Assembly (NCBI RefSeq): GCF_001422325.1
Contig: NZ_LMMR01000004.1
Location: 628,208-692,207 of the forward strand
Direction: 5' to 3'
DNA length: 64,000 bases
Source: Leifsonia sp. Leaf264
GTDB taxonomy: Bacteria > Actinomycetota > Actinomycetes > Actinomycetales > Microbacteriaceae
The notes beneath the pieces are model-generated. The model did no database searches, was not told where the DNA came from, and was given only the letters and a program-made list of their open reading frames with translations. Numbering within the stretch: the first letter of the stretch is position 1; each line of letters opens with the position of its first letter. The position numbers and the translations under genes are program-made. This document shows, piece after piece, positions 1-9,238 of the stretch.

Positions 1-632
1 TAGACGATGAAGAACTGGCTGCCCATGCTGTAGGCGTTTCCGCCCTGGCGGGCCATCGCGATGGTGCCGGCAGGGTAGACGCCGTCGGCGGGCGCATTCT
101 CGATGGGACCGTAGCTGTAGCCGGGACCGCCGGAGCCCGTGCCGTCGGGGTCGCCGCACTGCAGCACCTCGAAGCCGTCGCCGGTGGTCAGGCGGTGGCA
201 GGTCACGCCCTCGTAGAAGCCGCTCTCGATGAGGCTGACCGTCGAGGCGACTCCCTGGGGCGCAGCGGCTCCGTCGAGAGTGAAGTCGAGGGTGACGTCG
301 TTGAGCTTCATCGACCCGGTCCAGGTGCGGTCCTCGGCCACGGACACCGGCGGGACGTCGCCGGTGTTCTCGCCGGCCGCGGCGCTGGGCGTCGGGGTGG
401 GGGTCGCGCTGGCGGACGGCGAGGCGACGGGTGTGCCCGGACCGCCGTTGAAGAAGGCGAGCTGCGCTCCGACGGCGATGATCCCGACGGCCACGACGAC
501 GATGCCCGCGATGATGTTGTCGCGCGTGCGCCGCTTCACCCTGTGCTGGTGAACCTTCTGCCGGGCCTGGTAGGCGCGAAGCCGCTGACGGGCCTCGCGG
601 GTCTCACGGTCCGGACGGTTGTTCGATGCCAC
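1..632 (-). CDS. Membrane-anchored cyclophilin-type peptidyl-prolyl isomerase, 3'-truncated
   Basis: The reverse-strand frame starts at GTG 632 with an AGGAG box 4 bases upstream (plus-strand 637-641) and runs off the window, so only 210 codons are present. Residues 1-39 are basic, about 40-61 form one hydrophobic helix, about 62-95 are a Pro/Ser/Thr/Ala linker, and the rest is a cyclophilin fold with FYEGVTCHRL and, at the cut end, GSQFFIVY. The family catalyses cis-trans isomerisation of X-Pro bonds; the single N-terminal helix implies the catalytic domain lies outside the membrane. It is transcribed divergently from rarA. Roughly the last 50-60 residues, including the end of the active-site barrel, are missing only because of the window edge. 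Confidence 0.9.
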   Translation of the reverse strand, partial: MASNNRPDRETREARQRLRAYQARQKVHQHRVKRRTRDNIIAGIVVVAVGIIAVGAQLAFFNGGPGTPVASPSASATPTPTPSAAAGENTGDVPPVSVAEDRTWTGSMKLNDVTLDFTLDGAAAPQGVASTVSLIESGFYEGVTCHRLTTGDGFEVLQCGDPDGTGSGGPGYSYGPIENAPADGVYPAGTIAMARQGGNAYSMGSQFFIV

Positions 633-663
633 GGTGCTCCTCGAGATAGGCGAACTCCGCTGA

Positions 664-669
664 ACTCTA
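664..669 (-). promoter_or_regulatory. Candidate -10 box of the cyclophilin gene
   Basis: On the minus strand TAGAGT fits the TANNNT -10 consensus and would place the transcript start about 25 bases before GTG 632, leaving room for the AGGAG site. No convincing -35 is seen; a weak TTCGAC lies 17 bases further upstream. Confidence 0.4.
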
Positions 670-726
670 CGGGAGCCGCCCATCAGTCGAAAAACCGACG
701 TGCCGAGCAGTGTCGTCCGGGCCGAT

Positions 727-732
727 TACGCT
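727..732 (+). promoter_or_regulatory. -10 box of leaderless rarA
   Basis: TACGCT ends 6 bases before ATG 739, so transcription should begin at or next to the start codon. This argues against the upstream in-frame ATG at 700. Confidence 0.5.
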
Positions 733-738
733 GAGGGG

Positions 739-2100
739 ATGACGGATGCCGGCCTCGGGTTGCGCGGCGGCGCGACGCCGCTCGCCGTGCGCATGCGACC
801 CCGCAGCATCGACGAGGTGGCCGGTCAGCGCCACCTGCTCACGCCGGGCTCCCCGCTCGTCGCCCTGGCCAGCGACAAGACGGGGGAGCGCGGCAGCGTC
901 TCGATCATCCTCTGGGGTCCTCCGGGAACCGGCAAGACGACGCTTGCCCAGGCCATCGCGCACAGTTCCGGCCGCCGCTTCGTCGAGCTCTCGGCCGTCT
1001 CGGCCGGCGTGCGCGACGTGCGCCAGGTCATGGACGAGGCCATGTCGACCCGCGACCTGTACGGCATCTCCACCGTGCTGTTCCTCGACGAGATCCACCG
1101 GTTCACGAAGGCGCAGCAGGATGCCCTGCTCCCCGGTGTCGAGAACGGCTGGGTCATCCTCGTCGCGGCCACCACCGAGAACCCGTCCTTCTCCGTCATC
1201 TCCCCGCTCCTCTCACGCTCCCTCCTGCTCACGCTCGAGACGCTCAGCGACGACGACCTCGGCATCCTCGTCGATCGGGCCGTGGCCGATCCGCGTGGGC
1301 TCGATGGCAGGTTCACCCTCGACGACGAGGCGCGCTCCTCCATCATCCGGCTGGCGTCCGGCGACGCCAGACGCGCATTGACGGCGCTCGAGGCGGCATC
1401 GGTCTCAGCCGGATCGGCCCCGGCAGGTCCGGCATCCGGTGCGGCGAAGAAGACGGCGAAGAAGCCGGTGATCACGGCCGAGCTGGTGGCGCTGGCCGTC
1501 GACCGTGCGCTGCTGCGCTACGACCGCAACGGCGACGAGCACTACGACGTCATCAGCGCCTTCATCAAGTCGGTGCGCGGCTCCGACGTCGATGCCGCCC
1601 TGCACTACCTGGCCCGCATGATCGAGGCCGGAGAGGACCCGCGCTTCATAGCGCGCCGCATCATCGTGTCGGCGTCGGAGGACATCGGCATGGCCGACCC
1701 CCAGGCGCTCGTCGTCGCCATCGCGGCGGCGGATGCCGTGCAGTACATCGGTATGCCGGAGGGACGCATCCCGCTCGCACAGGCCGTGGTGCACCTCGCC
1801 ACGGCGCCCAAGTCGAATGCGGCGTACAACGGCATCAACGCGGCGATCGCCGACGTCAAGGCCGGGAAGATCGGTCGCGTGCCGAAGCCGCTGCGCGACG
1901 CCCACTACGCCGGAGCCAAACGTCTCGGGCACGGAAAGGGCTACAAGTATCCGCACGACGACGACATCGGCGTCGTCGAGCAGCAATACCTCCCGAACGA
2001 GCTGAAGGGCACCCGGTACTACGTGCCGACGGAGCACGGCAATGAGCGGGAGGTCGGCGCTCGGCTGGCGAAACTGCTGCGGATCATCCGCGGCGGATAG
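739..2100 (+). CDS. rarA: Replication-associated recombination protein RarA (MgsA), AAA+ ATPase
   Basis: A 453-residue clamp-loader-like AAA+ ATPase that acts at stalled replication forks, in the RarA/MgsA/WRNIP1 family. Walker A (GPPGTGKTT) is at about residues 60-68, Walker B with DEIH at 117-120, and a sensor segment ATTENPSF follows. The C-terminal half carries the family helical region ([10 protein letters not shown], then a run ending near [10 protein letters not shown]). The start is set at ATG 739, not ATG 700, because a -10-like TACGCT sits 6 bases before it. An Ala/Lys-rich insert near residues 230-250 (KKTAKKP) is a variable linker. It is divergent from the cyclophilin gene and precedes rpsD with a separate promoter. 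Confidence 0.93.
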   Translation: MTDAGLGLRGGATPLAVRMRPRSIDEVAGQRHLLTPGSPLVALASDKTGERGSVSIILWGPPGTGKTTLAQAIAHSSGRRFVELSAVSAGVRDVRQVMDEAMSTRDLYGISTVLFLDEIHRFTKAQQDALLPGVENGWVILVAATTENPSFSVISPLLSRSLLLTLETLSDDDLGILVDRAVADPRGLDGRFTLDDEARSSIIRLASGDARRALTALEAASVSAGSAPAGPASGAAKKTAKKPVITAELVALAVDRALLRYDRNGDEHYDVISAFIKSVRGSDVDAALHYLARMIEAGEDPRFIARRIIVSASEDIGMADPQALVVAIAAADAVQYIGMPEGRIPLAQAVVHLATAPKSNAAYNGINAAIADVKAGKIGRVPKPLRDAHYAGAKRLGHGKGYKYPHDDDIGVVEQQYLPNELKGTRYYVPTEHGNEREVGARLAKLLRIIRGG

Positions 2101-2150
2101 AGCCTGTCGGGACCCGCAGCTCACGCTCAGGGGACAGGCGGTCGCTGTGC

Positions 2151-2325
2151 TAAGCTTTCGGAGGCCAAAGGCCCGGATTTCCAAGCGCGGCTGCGAGGAA
2201 CCCGGAGCCCGAGGGAACACGACCTGTAGCCGGTCTTCTCCCGCAGCCGATCCCTCTGACTTCACCGGGCACCCCTGTGTCTTCCGGTAACGACTGTTTG
2301 AGATCTTCTTCATCGAAAGGAAACC
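2151..2325 (+). promoter_or_regulatory. rpsD promoter (-10 TAAGCT) and long structured 5' leader
   Basis: TAAGCT at 2151-2156 is a good -10 box and would give a leader of about 160 bases before rpsD. The leader holds an 8-bp perfect inverted repeat (CGGCTGCG 2188-2195 with CGCAGCCG 2242-2249) and a second stem (ACCGG 2264-2268 with CCGGT 2284-2288). The ribosome-binding site GAAAGG (2315-2320) lies after both. Leaders of ribosomal protein genes are often bound by their own product; that this one binds S4 is inference. Confidence 0.45.
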
Positions 2326-2955
2326 GTGTCTACCAAGTCACGTACCCGTAGCAAGACGCGTCTGTCGCGTGCGCTCGGAATCGCACTCACCCCCAAGGCT
2401 GCCAAGTACCTCGAGAAGCGTCCCTACGCTCCGGGCGAGCACGGCCGCACCAAGCGCAAGGCCGACTCGGACTACGCAGTTCGTCTGCGCGAGAAGCAGC
2501 GTCTTCGCGCCCAGTACAACATCCGCGAGGCTCAGCTCAAGATCGCCTTCCAGGAGGCACGCAAGTCGCAGGGCCTGACCGGTGAGAACCTGGTCGAGCT
2601 GCTCGAGATGCGTCTCGACGCCCTCGTGCTCCGCGCCGGCTTCGCCCGCACCAGCGCGCAGGCCCGCCAGATGGTCGTGCACCGTCACATCCTCGTCGAC
2701 GGCAAGATCGTGGACCGCCCCTCCTTCCGCGTGAAGCCGGGTCAGCTGATCCACGTCAAGGCCCGCTCCGAGGGCACCGAGCCCTTCCAGGTCGCAGCAG
2801 CCGGCGGTCACGTCGACGTGCTCCCGAAGGTGCCCGCGTACCTCGAGGTCGAGCTCGACAAGCTGCAGGCCACGCTGGTCCGTCGCCCGAAGCGCGCCGA
2901 GGTCCCCGTGACCTGCGAAGTGCAGCTCGTGGTGGAGTACTACGCAGCTCGCTGA
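2326..2955 (+). CDS. rpsD: 30S ribosomal protein S4
   Basis: A 209-residue S4, primary binder of the 16S 5' domain and an assembly initiator. The N-terminal region has YAPGEHGR, and the S4 RNA-binding domain lies about residues 95-160 (LDALVLRAGFARTSAQARQMV, then HILVDGKIVDRPS). There is only one cysteine, near the C-terminus, so this is the zinc-free (C-minus) form. GTG 2326 follows GAAAGG by 5 bases. In many bacteria, including mycobacteria, rpsD sits in the rpsM-rpsK-rpoA cluster; here it stands alone between rarA and small membrane proteins, with its own promoter and terminator, which suggests independent regulation. Confidence 0.97.
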   Translation: MSTKSRTRSKTRLSRALGIALTPKAAKYLEKRPYAPGEHGRTKRKADSDYAVRLREKQRLRAQYNIREAQLKIAFQEARKSQGLTGENLVELLEMRLDALVLRAGFARTSAQARQMVVHRHILVDGKIVDRPSFRVKPGQLIHVKARSEGTEPFQVAAAGGHVDVLPKVPAYLEVELDKLQATLVRRPKRAEVPVTCEVQLVVEYYAAR

Positions 2956-2970
2956 TCATCAGTACGCTGG

Positions 2971-3000
2971 AGGGCGGATCATCTTCGGATGGTCCGCCCT
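2971..3000 (+). terminator. Strong rpsD terminator hairpin
   Basis: A 13-bp stem with a TTCG tetraloop: AGGGCGGATCATC (2971-2983) pairs with GATGGTCCGCCCT (2988-3000), with one T-G wobble. It lies 15 bases after the rpsD stop. The tail has no long T-run, as is common in high-GC actinobacteria. Confidence 0.85.
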
Positions 3001-3053
3001 TCGTCGTCTCGGGCGACGTCGGGACTCATGCCGGTTCGGGAATGGAGAGCATC

Positions 3054-3428
3054 GTGTCAGCTGGAGACATCGTCGGTCTGGTGGCGACTGCACTGTTCGC
3101 CGTGCTGGTCGTGCTGATCGGCATCCTGCTGTTCAAGTTCGGCGGCGTGCTCGACGCCATCCGCGATGCCATCGTCGACGCCAACTCCAGCCTCACGCCG
3201 CTGGTCGACGAGGTCACCGAGACCGTGCGCTCGACGAACACGCAGCTGGCCAGGGTCGACACCATCACCAAGGACGTGGCCGACGTCACGGGCAATGTCT
3301 CGGCGCTGGTCGCGTTGTTCGCGGCCACTGTCGGCGGACCGCTGATCAAGCTCGCCGGATTCTCGGCGGCCGTCGTGGCGGCCCTCGGCTTCGCACGCGG
3401 GGCAGAGCGCTCCACGGCGAAGCGCTGA
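3054..3428 (+). CDS. DUF948-type small membrane protein
   Basis: A 124-residue protein with an N-terminal membrane helix (about residues 7-27). A polar, probably coiled-coil segment follows (VLDAIRDAIVDANSSLTPLVDEV and after, about 32-80), then a second weakly hydrophobic stretch (about 85-110) and a basic tail. This is the layout of DUF948 proteins, whose function is not established. GTG 3054 is preferred over ATG 3042 because GGAGAG lies 4-9 bases before it. The gene opens a run with a 63-residue membrane protein and alaS, an order I recall from related Microbacteriaceae. Hydrophobicity and context support a membrane location, nothing more. Confidence 0.75.
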   Translation: MSAGDIVGLVATALFAVLVVLIGILLFKFGGVLDAIRDAIVDANSSLTPLVDEVTETVRSTNTQLARVDTITKDVADVTGNVSALVALFAATVGGPLIKLAGFSAAVVAALGFARGAERSTAKR

Positions 3429-3476
3429 CGAAGTACTGTTGACAAGCACCACGAGACCACGAGGAGCGGTTCGAAC

Positions 3477-3668
3477 ATGAAGAATTTGTTGTGGCTGATC
3501 ATTGGCATCGCGGCCGGATTCGCCGTCGCCCACCAGGTCAACAAGACCCAGGAGGGGAAGCAGTTCTTCTCGACCATCGATGCCAGGGCCCGTGAGTTCG
3601 GCGAGGCCGTGAGCGAGGGCTACCGCCGTCGTGAGGCCGAGCTGCGCGACGCCATCGACGCCGACTGA
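3477..3668 (+). CDS. Small hypothetical membrane protein (63 aa)
   Basis: A 63-residue protein with one N-terminal hydrophobic helix (LLWLIIGIAAGFAVAH, about residues 4-19) followed by a charged, helical C-terminal half rich in Glu, Arg and Ala. GAGGAGCG lies 9-16 bases before ATG 3477. I do not recognise a named family. Its position between the DUF948-type gene and alaS, with only 48 bases to the former, suggests co-transcription. A signal-anchor with a cytoplasmic or external helical tail is the simplest reading. Confidence 0.65.
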   Translation: MKNLLWLIIGIAAGFAVAHQVNKTQEGKQFFSTIDARAREFGEAVSEGYRRREAELRDAIDAD

Positions 3669-3748
3669 GTTCGCGAGCAGCATCCGGTCGCCTCCGACCA
3701 CTGTCCATCTGAACGCGCCCACGGGCGCTCCCACCGAGTACGGAACCC

Positions 3749-6412
3749 ATGCAGACTGCAGACATCCGCCGGCGCTGGCTCGAGTTCTTCGCTGAGCGCG
3801 GCCACACCGTCGTTCCCTCCGCGTCGCTCGTCAGCGACGACCCCACCCTCATGTTCACCGTCGCGGGCATGGTGCCGTTCGTGCCCTACCTCACCGGGGT
3901 CGTGCCGGCGCCGTACCCGCGCGCCACGAGCGTGCAGAAGTGCATTCGCACCAGCGACATCGAGGAGGTCGGCCGCACGCCGCGGCACGGAACCTTCTTC
4001 CAGATGAACGGCAACTTCTCCTTCGGCGACTACTTCAAGGAAGGCGCCATCACGTACGCGTGGGAGCTTCTGACCTCCTCGGAGGCCGATGGCGGCTACG
4101 GCTTCGACCCGAAGGACCTGTGGGTCACCGTCTACAAGGACGACGACGAGGCGATCTCGATCTGGAAGCGCGTCGCCGGCCTGCCAGACGAGCGCATCCA
4201 GCGCCTCGACAAGGACACCAACTACTGGTCGACCGGCGTTCCCGGACCGGCCGGCCCCTGCTCCGAGATCTTCTTCGACCGCGGCCCCGCCTACGGCATC
4301 GACGGCGGACCGGCGACGGACGACGACAGGTACGTGGAGATCTGGAACCTCGTCTTCATGCAGTACCTCATCGATGACGTGCGCTCGAAGTACGACTTCC
4401 GCATCGTCGGCGAGCTGCCCAAGAAGAACATCGACACCGGCATGGGCCTGGAGCGCGTCGCGTTCATCAAGCAGGGCGTCGACAACATGTACGAGATCGA
4501 CCAGGTGCGCCCGGTCCTCGATCGCGCTGCCGAGCTCTCGGGCCGCCGCTACGGCGCCGACCACGAGGACGACGTGCGGATGCGCGTCATCGCCGACCAC
4601 GTGCGCTCCTCGCTCATGCTGATGAGCGACGGCGTCGCGCCGTCGAACGAGGGACGCGGCTACATCCTGCGCCGCCTCATGCGCCGCACCGTGCGCGCCA
4701 TGCGCCTGCTCGGAGTCGACACCGCGACATTCGGCGAGCTGTTCCCGGCGTCGCGCGACGCCATGAAGGCCGCCTACCCCGAGGTCGCGACCGACTTCTC
4801 GCGCATCGCCCAGCTCGCCAACGCCGAGGAGGAGACCTTCCTCCGCACTCTCACGGCGGGCACCAGCATCCTCGACCTGGCCGTTGCCAAGACGAAGACC
4901 GAGAAGGCCGCCGCCCTCCCCGGCGACACCGCCTTCCTGCTGCACGACACCTACGGCTTCCCCATCGAGCTCACCCTCGAGATGGCCGACGAGGCCGGCC
5001 TCACCGTGGACCGCACCGCGTTCGACGAGCTCATGCTCGCGCAGCGCACCCGGGCGAAGGCCGACGCCCGCTCGAAGAAGTCGGTGCTCGCCGACCTCAC
5101 CGTCTACAGCCCGTTCCGTGCACTCGGGGAGACCGTGTTCACCGGCTACACCGAGCTGCAGACGCAGTCCCGCGTGCTCGGCATCATCGTCGACGGCGAG
5201 TCCGTCGCGAAGGCGACGGAGGGGCAGACCGCCGAGGTCATCCTCGCCGAGACGTCGCTCTACGCCGAGTCCGGCGGGCAGGCGGCGGATGCCGGCCTCA
5301 TCGTCGGTGCCGGCTTCGAACTCGAGGTGCTCGACGTGCAGAAGCCCGTGAAGGGCCTCATCAGCCACACTGTGCGCGTCAGCGTCGGCGAGGTCGGCGT
5401 CGATGCCGTCGCCACCAGCGTCGTGGACGAGGACAACCGCCGCGGTGCCCGTCAGGCGCACTCCGGAACCCACATCATCCACGCCGCCCTCCGCCAGGTG
5501 CTCGGCCCAACGGCGCACCAGTCCGGTTCGTTCAACAAGGCCGGCTACCTGCGCCTGGACTTCGGCTGGAACAAGGCACTCTCTGCCGAGACGCGGAGCG
5601 AGATCGAGGAGATCTCGAACAACGCCATCCGCGACAACCTCGAGGTGACGACGCGCGAGATGAGCGTCGACGAGGCGAAGGCCCTCGGCGCGATGGCGCT
5701 CTTCGGCGAGAAGTACGGCGACACCGTGCGCATGGTCGACATCGGCGGTCCGTGGTCGCGCGAGCTCTGCGCGGGCACCCACGTGTCGACCAGTGCCGAG
5801 ATCGGGATGATCAACCTCGTCAGCGAGTCGAGCGTCGGATCGACCAACCGTCGCGTCGAATCCCTCGTCGGGCTCGAGGCGTTCAAGGACCTGGCCGCCG
5901 AGCGGGCCATAGTCTCCGAACTGACGACCAACCTCAAGACGCCGCGCGAGAAGATCCCCGAGCGCATCGCCGAACTCGTGGCCAACCTCAAGGCGGCCGA
6001 GAAGAAGATCGCCGCCTTCGAGGCCCGCGCGCTCAGCGACAGGGTTCCCGCCCTCGTTCAGAACGCCACGACGGTCGGCGACGTCACCGTCGTCGCCGAA
6101 CACGTCGGGGAGCTCGCCTCGAGCGACGACCTGCGCGCTCTCGTGACGGCCGCCCGCGAACGACTCGGCAGCGCGGCATCCGTCGTCGCACTCACGGCCA
6201 TCGTGAACGAGAAGCCCGCAGTGATCGTCGCGACCAACCCGGCGGCCAGAGAGGCCGGCCTCGGCGCCGGTGCCATCGTGCGCGCCATGGCCGGGGCGCT
6301 CGGCGGGCGCGGCGGCGGCAAGGACGACCTCGCACAGGGCGGTGGCTCGGATGCCTCGGCAGTGCCGGCCGCCCTCGAGGCCGCTCGCGACGCCGTCCGG
6401 GCCACCCGGTAG
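3749..6412 (+). CDS. alaS: Alanyl-tRNA synthetase
   Basis: A full-length 887-residue class II synthetase that charges tRNA-Ala and edits mischarged Ser/Gly. The N-terminal catalytic domain begins IRRRWLEFFAERGH and includes FFQMNGNFSFGDYF and the GMGLERVAF motif 3. The editing domain carries the zinc ligands His571 and His575 (HSGTH) and Cys674 and His678 (CAGTH). The C-terminal DHHA1-like tail ends with the glycine-rich GALGGRGGGK segment. ATG 3749 has only a weak upstream purine box. The gene is followed within 5 bases by ruvX, then mltG and the aro genes, a conserved arrangement in actinobacteria (alaS-ruvX-mltG-aroE). Confidence 0.97.
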   Translation: MQTADIRRRWLEFFAERGHTVVPSASLVSDDPTLMFTVAGMVPFVPYLTGVVPAPYPRATSVQKCIRTSDIEEVGRTPRHGTFFQMNGNFSFGDYFKEGAITYAWELLTSSEADGGYGFDPKDLWVTVYKDDDEAISIWKRVAGLPDERIQRLDKDTNYWSTGVPGPAGPCSEIFFDRGPAYGIDGGPATDDDRYVEIWNLVFMQYLIDDVRSKYDFRIVGELPKKNIDTGMGLERVAFIKQGVDNMYEIDQVRPVLDRAAELSGRRYGADHEDDVRMRVIADHVRSSLMLMSDGVAPSNEGRGYILRRLMRRTVRAMRLLGVDTATFGELFPASRDAMKAAYPEVATDFSRIAQLANAEEETFLRTLTAGTSILDLAVAKTKTEKAAALPGDTAFLLHDTYGFPIELTLEMADEAGLTVDRTAFDELMLAQRTRAKADARSKKSVLADLTVYSPFRALGETVFTGYTELQTQSRVLGIIVDGESVAKATEGQTAEVILAETSLYAESGGQAADAGLIVGAGFELEVLDVQKPVKGLISHTVRVSVGEVGVDAVATSVVDEDNRRGARQAHSGTHIIHAALRQVLGPTAHQSGSFNKAGYLRLDFGWNKALSAETRSEIEEISNNAIRDNLEVTTREMSVDEAKALGAMALFGEKYGDTVRMVDIGGPWSRELCAGTHVSTSAEIGMINLVSESSVGSTNRRVESLVGLEAFKDLAAERAIVSELTTNLKTPREKIPERIAELVANLKAAEKKIAAFEARALSDRVPALVQNATTVGDVTVVAEHVGELASSDDLRALVTAARERLGSAASVVALTAIVNEKPAVIVATNPAAREAGLGAGAIVRAMAGALGGRGGGKDDLAQGGGSDASAVPAALEAARDAVRATR

Positions 6413-6417
6413 AGCAC

Positions 6418-6891
6418 GTGCGTTCCGGAGTGCGGCTGGGCGTCGATGTGGGGAAGGTGCGCATCGGCGTCGCGCGCTCCGACCTGCACGGCATGCTGGC
6501 GACCCCTGTCGAGACCATTCCGCGCGATGTCTCCGGCGGGGGAGCCGACATCGCGCGCCTGGTCGCGCTGCGGGAGGAGCTGGACGCCTTCGAGGTGATC
6601 GTCGGGCTGCCGCTGGCGATGTCCGGCGGTCACACGGCCTCGACGGCCGACGCCATCGGCTTCGCGCGAGCGGTGCAGGCCGCCGTCGACGTGCCCGTGC
6701 GCATGGTCGACGAACGCCTGACCACGGTGTCGGCGCAGTCGGCCCTGCGATCGTCGGGGCGCGGCTCGCGGACCCAGCGTCCGGTGATCGACCAGGTCGC
6801 CGCCGTTATCATTGTGCAACATGCGCTCGACAGCGAGCGCGGCACCGGTCAGCCTCCCGGCACCGTCGTCTCCTCCGTCGAAGGATCCTGA
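6418..6891 (+). CDS. ruvX: Putative pre-16S rRNA nuclease (YqgF/RuvX)
   Basis: A 157-residue RNase H-fold protein of the YqgF/RuvX family, implicated in processing the 5' end of pre-16S rRNA. The conserved motifs are GVDVGKVRIGVARSD near the N-terminus (first catalytic Asp), VIVGLPLAMSG in the middle, RMVDERLTTVSA, and DQVAAVIIVQHALD near the C-terminus with the last acidic residue. GTG 6418 starts 5 bases after the alaS stop and gives the usual family length. Its 3' end lies close to the mltG start, so the two are translationally adjacent. Confidence 0.93.
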   Translation: MRSGVRLGVDVGKVRIGVARSDLHGMLATPVETIPRDVSGGGADIARLVALREELDAFEVIVGLPLAMSGGHTASTADAIGFARAVQAAVDVPVRMVDERLTTVSAQSALRSSGRGSRTQRPVIDQVAAVIIVQHALDSERGTGQPPGTVVSSVEGS

Positions 6892-6895
6892 AGAC

Positions 6896-8320
6896 TTGTC
6901 GAATGACACCCCCGTCCCCCCGGACGGAGATCGTGAACCGCGCGACGACGCGCAGGACCAGGCGGCGGCCCCCAACGACGGCGGCATCAGCTGGAACGAC
7001 CTCCTCGCCGGACGCACGCCGGCAGCCGGCAACCCGGTCGCGCCGGAGGCTGCAGCATCCGTTCCCCCCGTGCAGCCGCAGTCGCGGCGCGAGGCCCGAG
7101 AGGCGGCAGCCGCTGCGGCGGAGGCGCCCGTGACGGGACCGACCCCGACGGCCGAGCCGGTCCCGGGCACCGGACCCGTCGTGCTGCAGCCCACGAACGG
7201 CTCGCGCGCTCAACGTCGGTCGCAGCGCACCGAGCTCTACCCCGAACGCGAGAAGCGCGGCCGCGGCCGCGGCGCCGTCGTCGGATGCCTTGTGATCCTG
7301 CTCGTGCTCGTCGGCGCAGGCGTCGGCGCCTGGTTCGCCCTGCAGGGACCGATCCAGGCCTTCATCGCCTCGACGCAGCCCGCGGCCGACTACACCGGCA
7401 GCGGCACAGGCGACGTGAACTTCGTCATCAAGGACGGCGACATCGGCGCCGACATCGCCAAGAACCTCCACAGCGACGGCATCACGGCGTCGTTCGATGC
7501 GTTCTACGACCTGCTGCTGGCGCAGAAGTCGGCTCCGGTCTTCCAGCCCGGCGCCTATGCCATGCACAAGAAGATGAGTGCGGCATCCGCTCTCTCGGCC
7601 CTCGAAGACCCGGACAACAGGCTCGAGAACACTGTCGTCGTGCCCGAAGGCACCGCAGCGGTCGACGTGTACTCGCTGATCGCCGAGGGCACGAAGATTC
7701 CGCTGGAAGACGTGCAGAGCGCGGCGAAGGACGTGGCATCGTTCGGGCTGCCGGCCGAGGCCAAGACCCTCGAGGGCTTCCTGTTCCCGGCCACGTACAC
7801 CTTCGACCCCGGCGTCACGGCGCCCGAGGCCCTGAAGACGATGGTCGATCGGTCGTTCCAGGCGCTCGACGAGGCCGGCGTGCCGGCCGACAAGCGCTGG
7901 GACACCATCAGGCTCGCCTCGCTCGTGCAGAAGGAGGCCGGCCTCCGAGAGGACTACTACAAGGTGTCGCGGGTGTTCCTCAACCGCCTCGCCCAGGGCT
8001 GGAAGCTCCAGTCGGATGCGACGGTCGCCTACGGAACCGGCAACACCCACGTCGTCACCACGACCGACGCCGAACGAGCCGACGAGAGCAACCTCTACAA
8101 CACCTACGTGTACGACGGACTTCCGATCGGCCCGATCTCGAATCCGGGCGACCTCGCGATCGACGCTGCGCTGCATCCGGCAGACGGACCGTGGATGTTC
8201 TTCGTCACCTGGAACCTCGACACCGGCGAGACGATCTTCTCCGAGACCGCCGAGGAGCACGACGCGGCCGTCGCCAAGTGGCTGGCCTGGATGGACGAGC
8301 ACCCGGAGTACGGTGGCTGA
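6896..8320 (+). CDS. mltG: Endolytic murein transglycosylase MltG (YceG family)
   Basis: A 474-residue bitopic membrane protein that cleaves nascent glycan strands and so sets their length. Residues 1-125 are a Pro/Ala/Gln-rich cytoplasmic region, about 127-150 the membrane helix (GCLVILLVLVGAGVGAWF), then an external LysM-like part and the YceG catalytic domain with SLVQKEAG (Glu347 predicted catalytic) and LPIGPISNPG. The start is uncertain. TTG 6896, 4 bases after the ruvX stop with AAGGA upstream, avoids a long overlap; ATG 6812 or 6821 would overlap ruvX by about 70-80 bases. Its stop overlaps the aroE start by eight bases. Confidence 0.9.
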   Translation: MSNDTPVPPDGDREPRDDAQDQAAAPNDGGISWNDLLAGRTPAAGNPVAPEAAASVPPVQPQSRREAREAAAAAAEAPVTGPTPTAEPVPGTGPVVLQPTNGSRAQRRSQRTELYPEREKRGRGRGAVVGCLVILLVLVGAGVGAWFALQGPIQAFIASTQPAADYTGSGTGDVNFVIKDGDIGADIAKNLHSDGITASFDAFYDLLLAQKSAPVFQPGAYAMHKKMSAASALSALEDPDNRLENTVVVPEGTAAVDVYSLIAEGTKIPLEDVQSAAKDVASFGLPAEAKTLEGFLFPATYTFDPGVTAPEALKTMVDRSFQALDEAGVPADKRWDTIRLASLVQKEAGLREDYYKVSRVFLNRLAQGWKLQSDATVAYGTGNTHVVTTTDAERADESNLYNTYVYDGLPIGPISNPGDLAIDAALHPADGPWMFFVTWNLDTGETIFSETAEEHDAAVAKWLAWMDEHPEYGG

Positions 8321-9158
8321 CGTGGCGGTGCCGTTCGGCAGCAGGCTGGCCGTGCTCGGGTCGCCGATAGCCCACTCGAAGTCGCCGGCCCTGCACGCCG
8401 CCGCCTACGCAGCACTCGGCCTGGACTGGAGCTATGAGCGCCACGAGGTCGACGAGGCGGGCTTCGACGCCCTCCTCGACGACAGGACCGCCGGGTGGCG
8501 GGGGCTCTCCCTCACGATGCCGCTGAAGGCCCGCGCCTTCGCCCGCGCCGACGAGCTCGACAGCGTCGCCGCGCAGACCGGCGCCGTGAACACGCTGGTC
8601 TTCGCCGCCGACGGCAGCTCGACGGGCTTCAACACCGATGTCGCCGGACTCGTCGAGGCCGTCGTCGAGGCCGGAGTCTCCACAGCCAGGCACGTCGTCG
8701 TCCTCGGTGCAGGCGCCACGGCGGCGTCGGCGATCGTGGCCGCGGCGAACCTCGGCGCCGAGCACGTGCACCTGGCCGTGCGCAATCCGGATCGCGGGCA
8801 CCAACTCGACGGCCTCAGTGCGTCGCTCGGACTCACCCACGCCGTCAGCACCTTCGACGAACTCGACGGCGTCTCGGCCGAACTCGTCATCTCCACCCTG
8901 CCCGGCGGCACAGTGCTCGAGGCCGGGATCCCGCTGGCCCTGCAGCGCGACGCCCTGCTGTTCGACGTCGCCTACGACCCGTGGCCCAGCGCGCTGGCGA
9001 TGAGCTGGCTGAAGCGCGGCGGTCGAGTGGCATCGGGACTCGGGATGCTGCTCCACCAGGCACTCGTGCAGGTGCGCGTCTTCGTCTCCGGCGACCCGCT
9101 CATCCCGCTCCCCGACGAGGCGGCCGTCCTGGCCGCGATGCGGGCCGCGATCTCCTGA
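8313..9158 (+). CDS. aroE: Shikimate 5-dehydrogenase
   Basis: A 281-residue NADP(H)-dependent enzyme reducing 3-dehydroshikimate to shikimate, step four of the chorismate pathway. The substrate-binding [12 protein letters not shown] lies near residues 11-25, the catalytic Lys is Lys72 (in TMPLK), GAVNTLVF and FNTDVAGL follow, and the NADP loop is [13 protein letters not shown] 8313 overlaps the mltG stop (GTGGCTGA) and has GGAG 5 bases upstream; GTG 8322 and 8328 are alternatives that would trim only 3-5 residues. It is the first of five aro genes in order. Confidence 0.94.
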   Translation: MADVAVPFGSRLAVLGSPIAHSKSPALHAAAYAALGLDWSYERHEVDEAGFDALLDDRTAGWRGLSLTMPLKARAFARADELDSVAAQTGAVNTLVFAADGSSTGFNTDVAGLVEAVVEAGVSTARHVVVLGAGATAASAIVAAANLGAEHVHLAVRNPDRGHQLDGLSASLGLTHAVSTFDELDGVSAELVISTLPGGTVLEAGIPLALQRDALLFDVAYDPWPSALAMSWLKRGGRVASGLGMLLHQALVQVRVFVSGDPLIPLPDEAAVLAAMRAAIS

Positions 9159-9238
9159 CGGATCACGACGGCGACGTCGTCCGTCGGCCGCCCGTCACAC
9201 TGTCGGGGCGGTCTGCCGCCCTGTGGAAAGATGGATCC

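Noticed and set aside
700-738. Upstream ATG 700 as the rarA start
   Set aside because: The 13 extra residues are not conserved in the family and a -10 box lies between the two ATGs.
3620-6103. 827-codon minus-strand ORF across alaS
   Set aside because: Antisense shadow of alaS; repetitive Asp/Glu/Leu/Arg/Gly composition and no domain.
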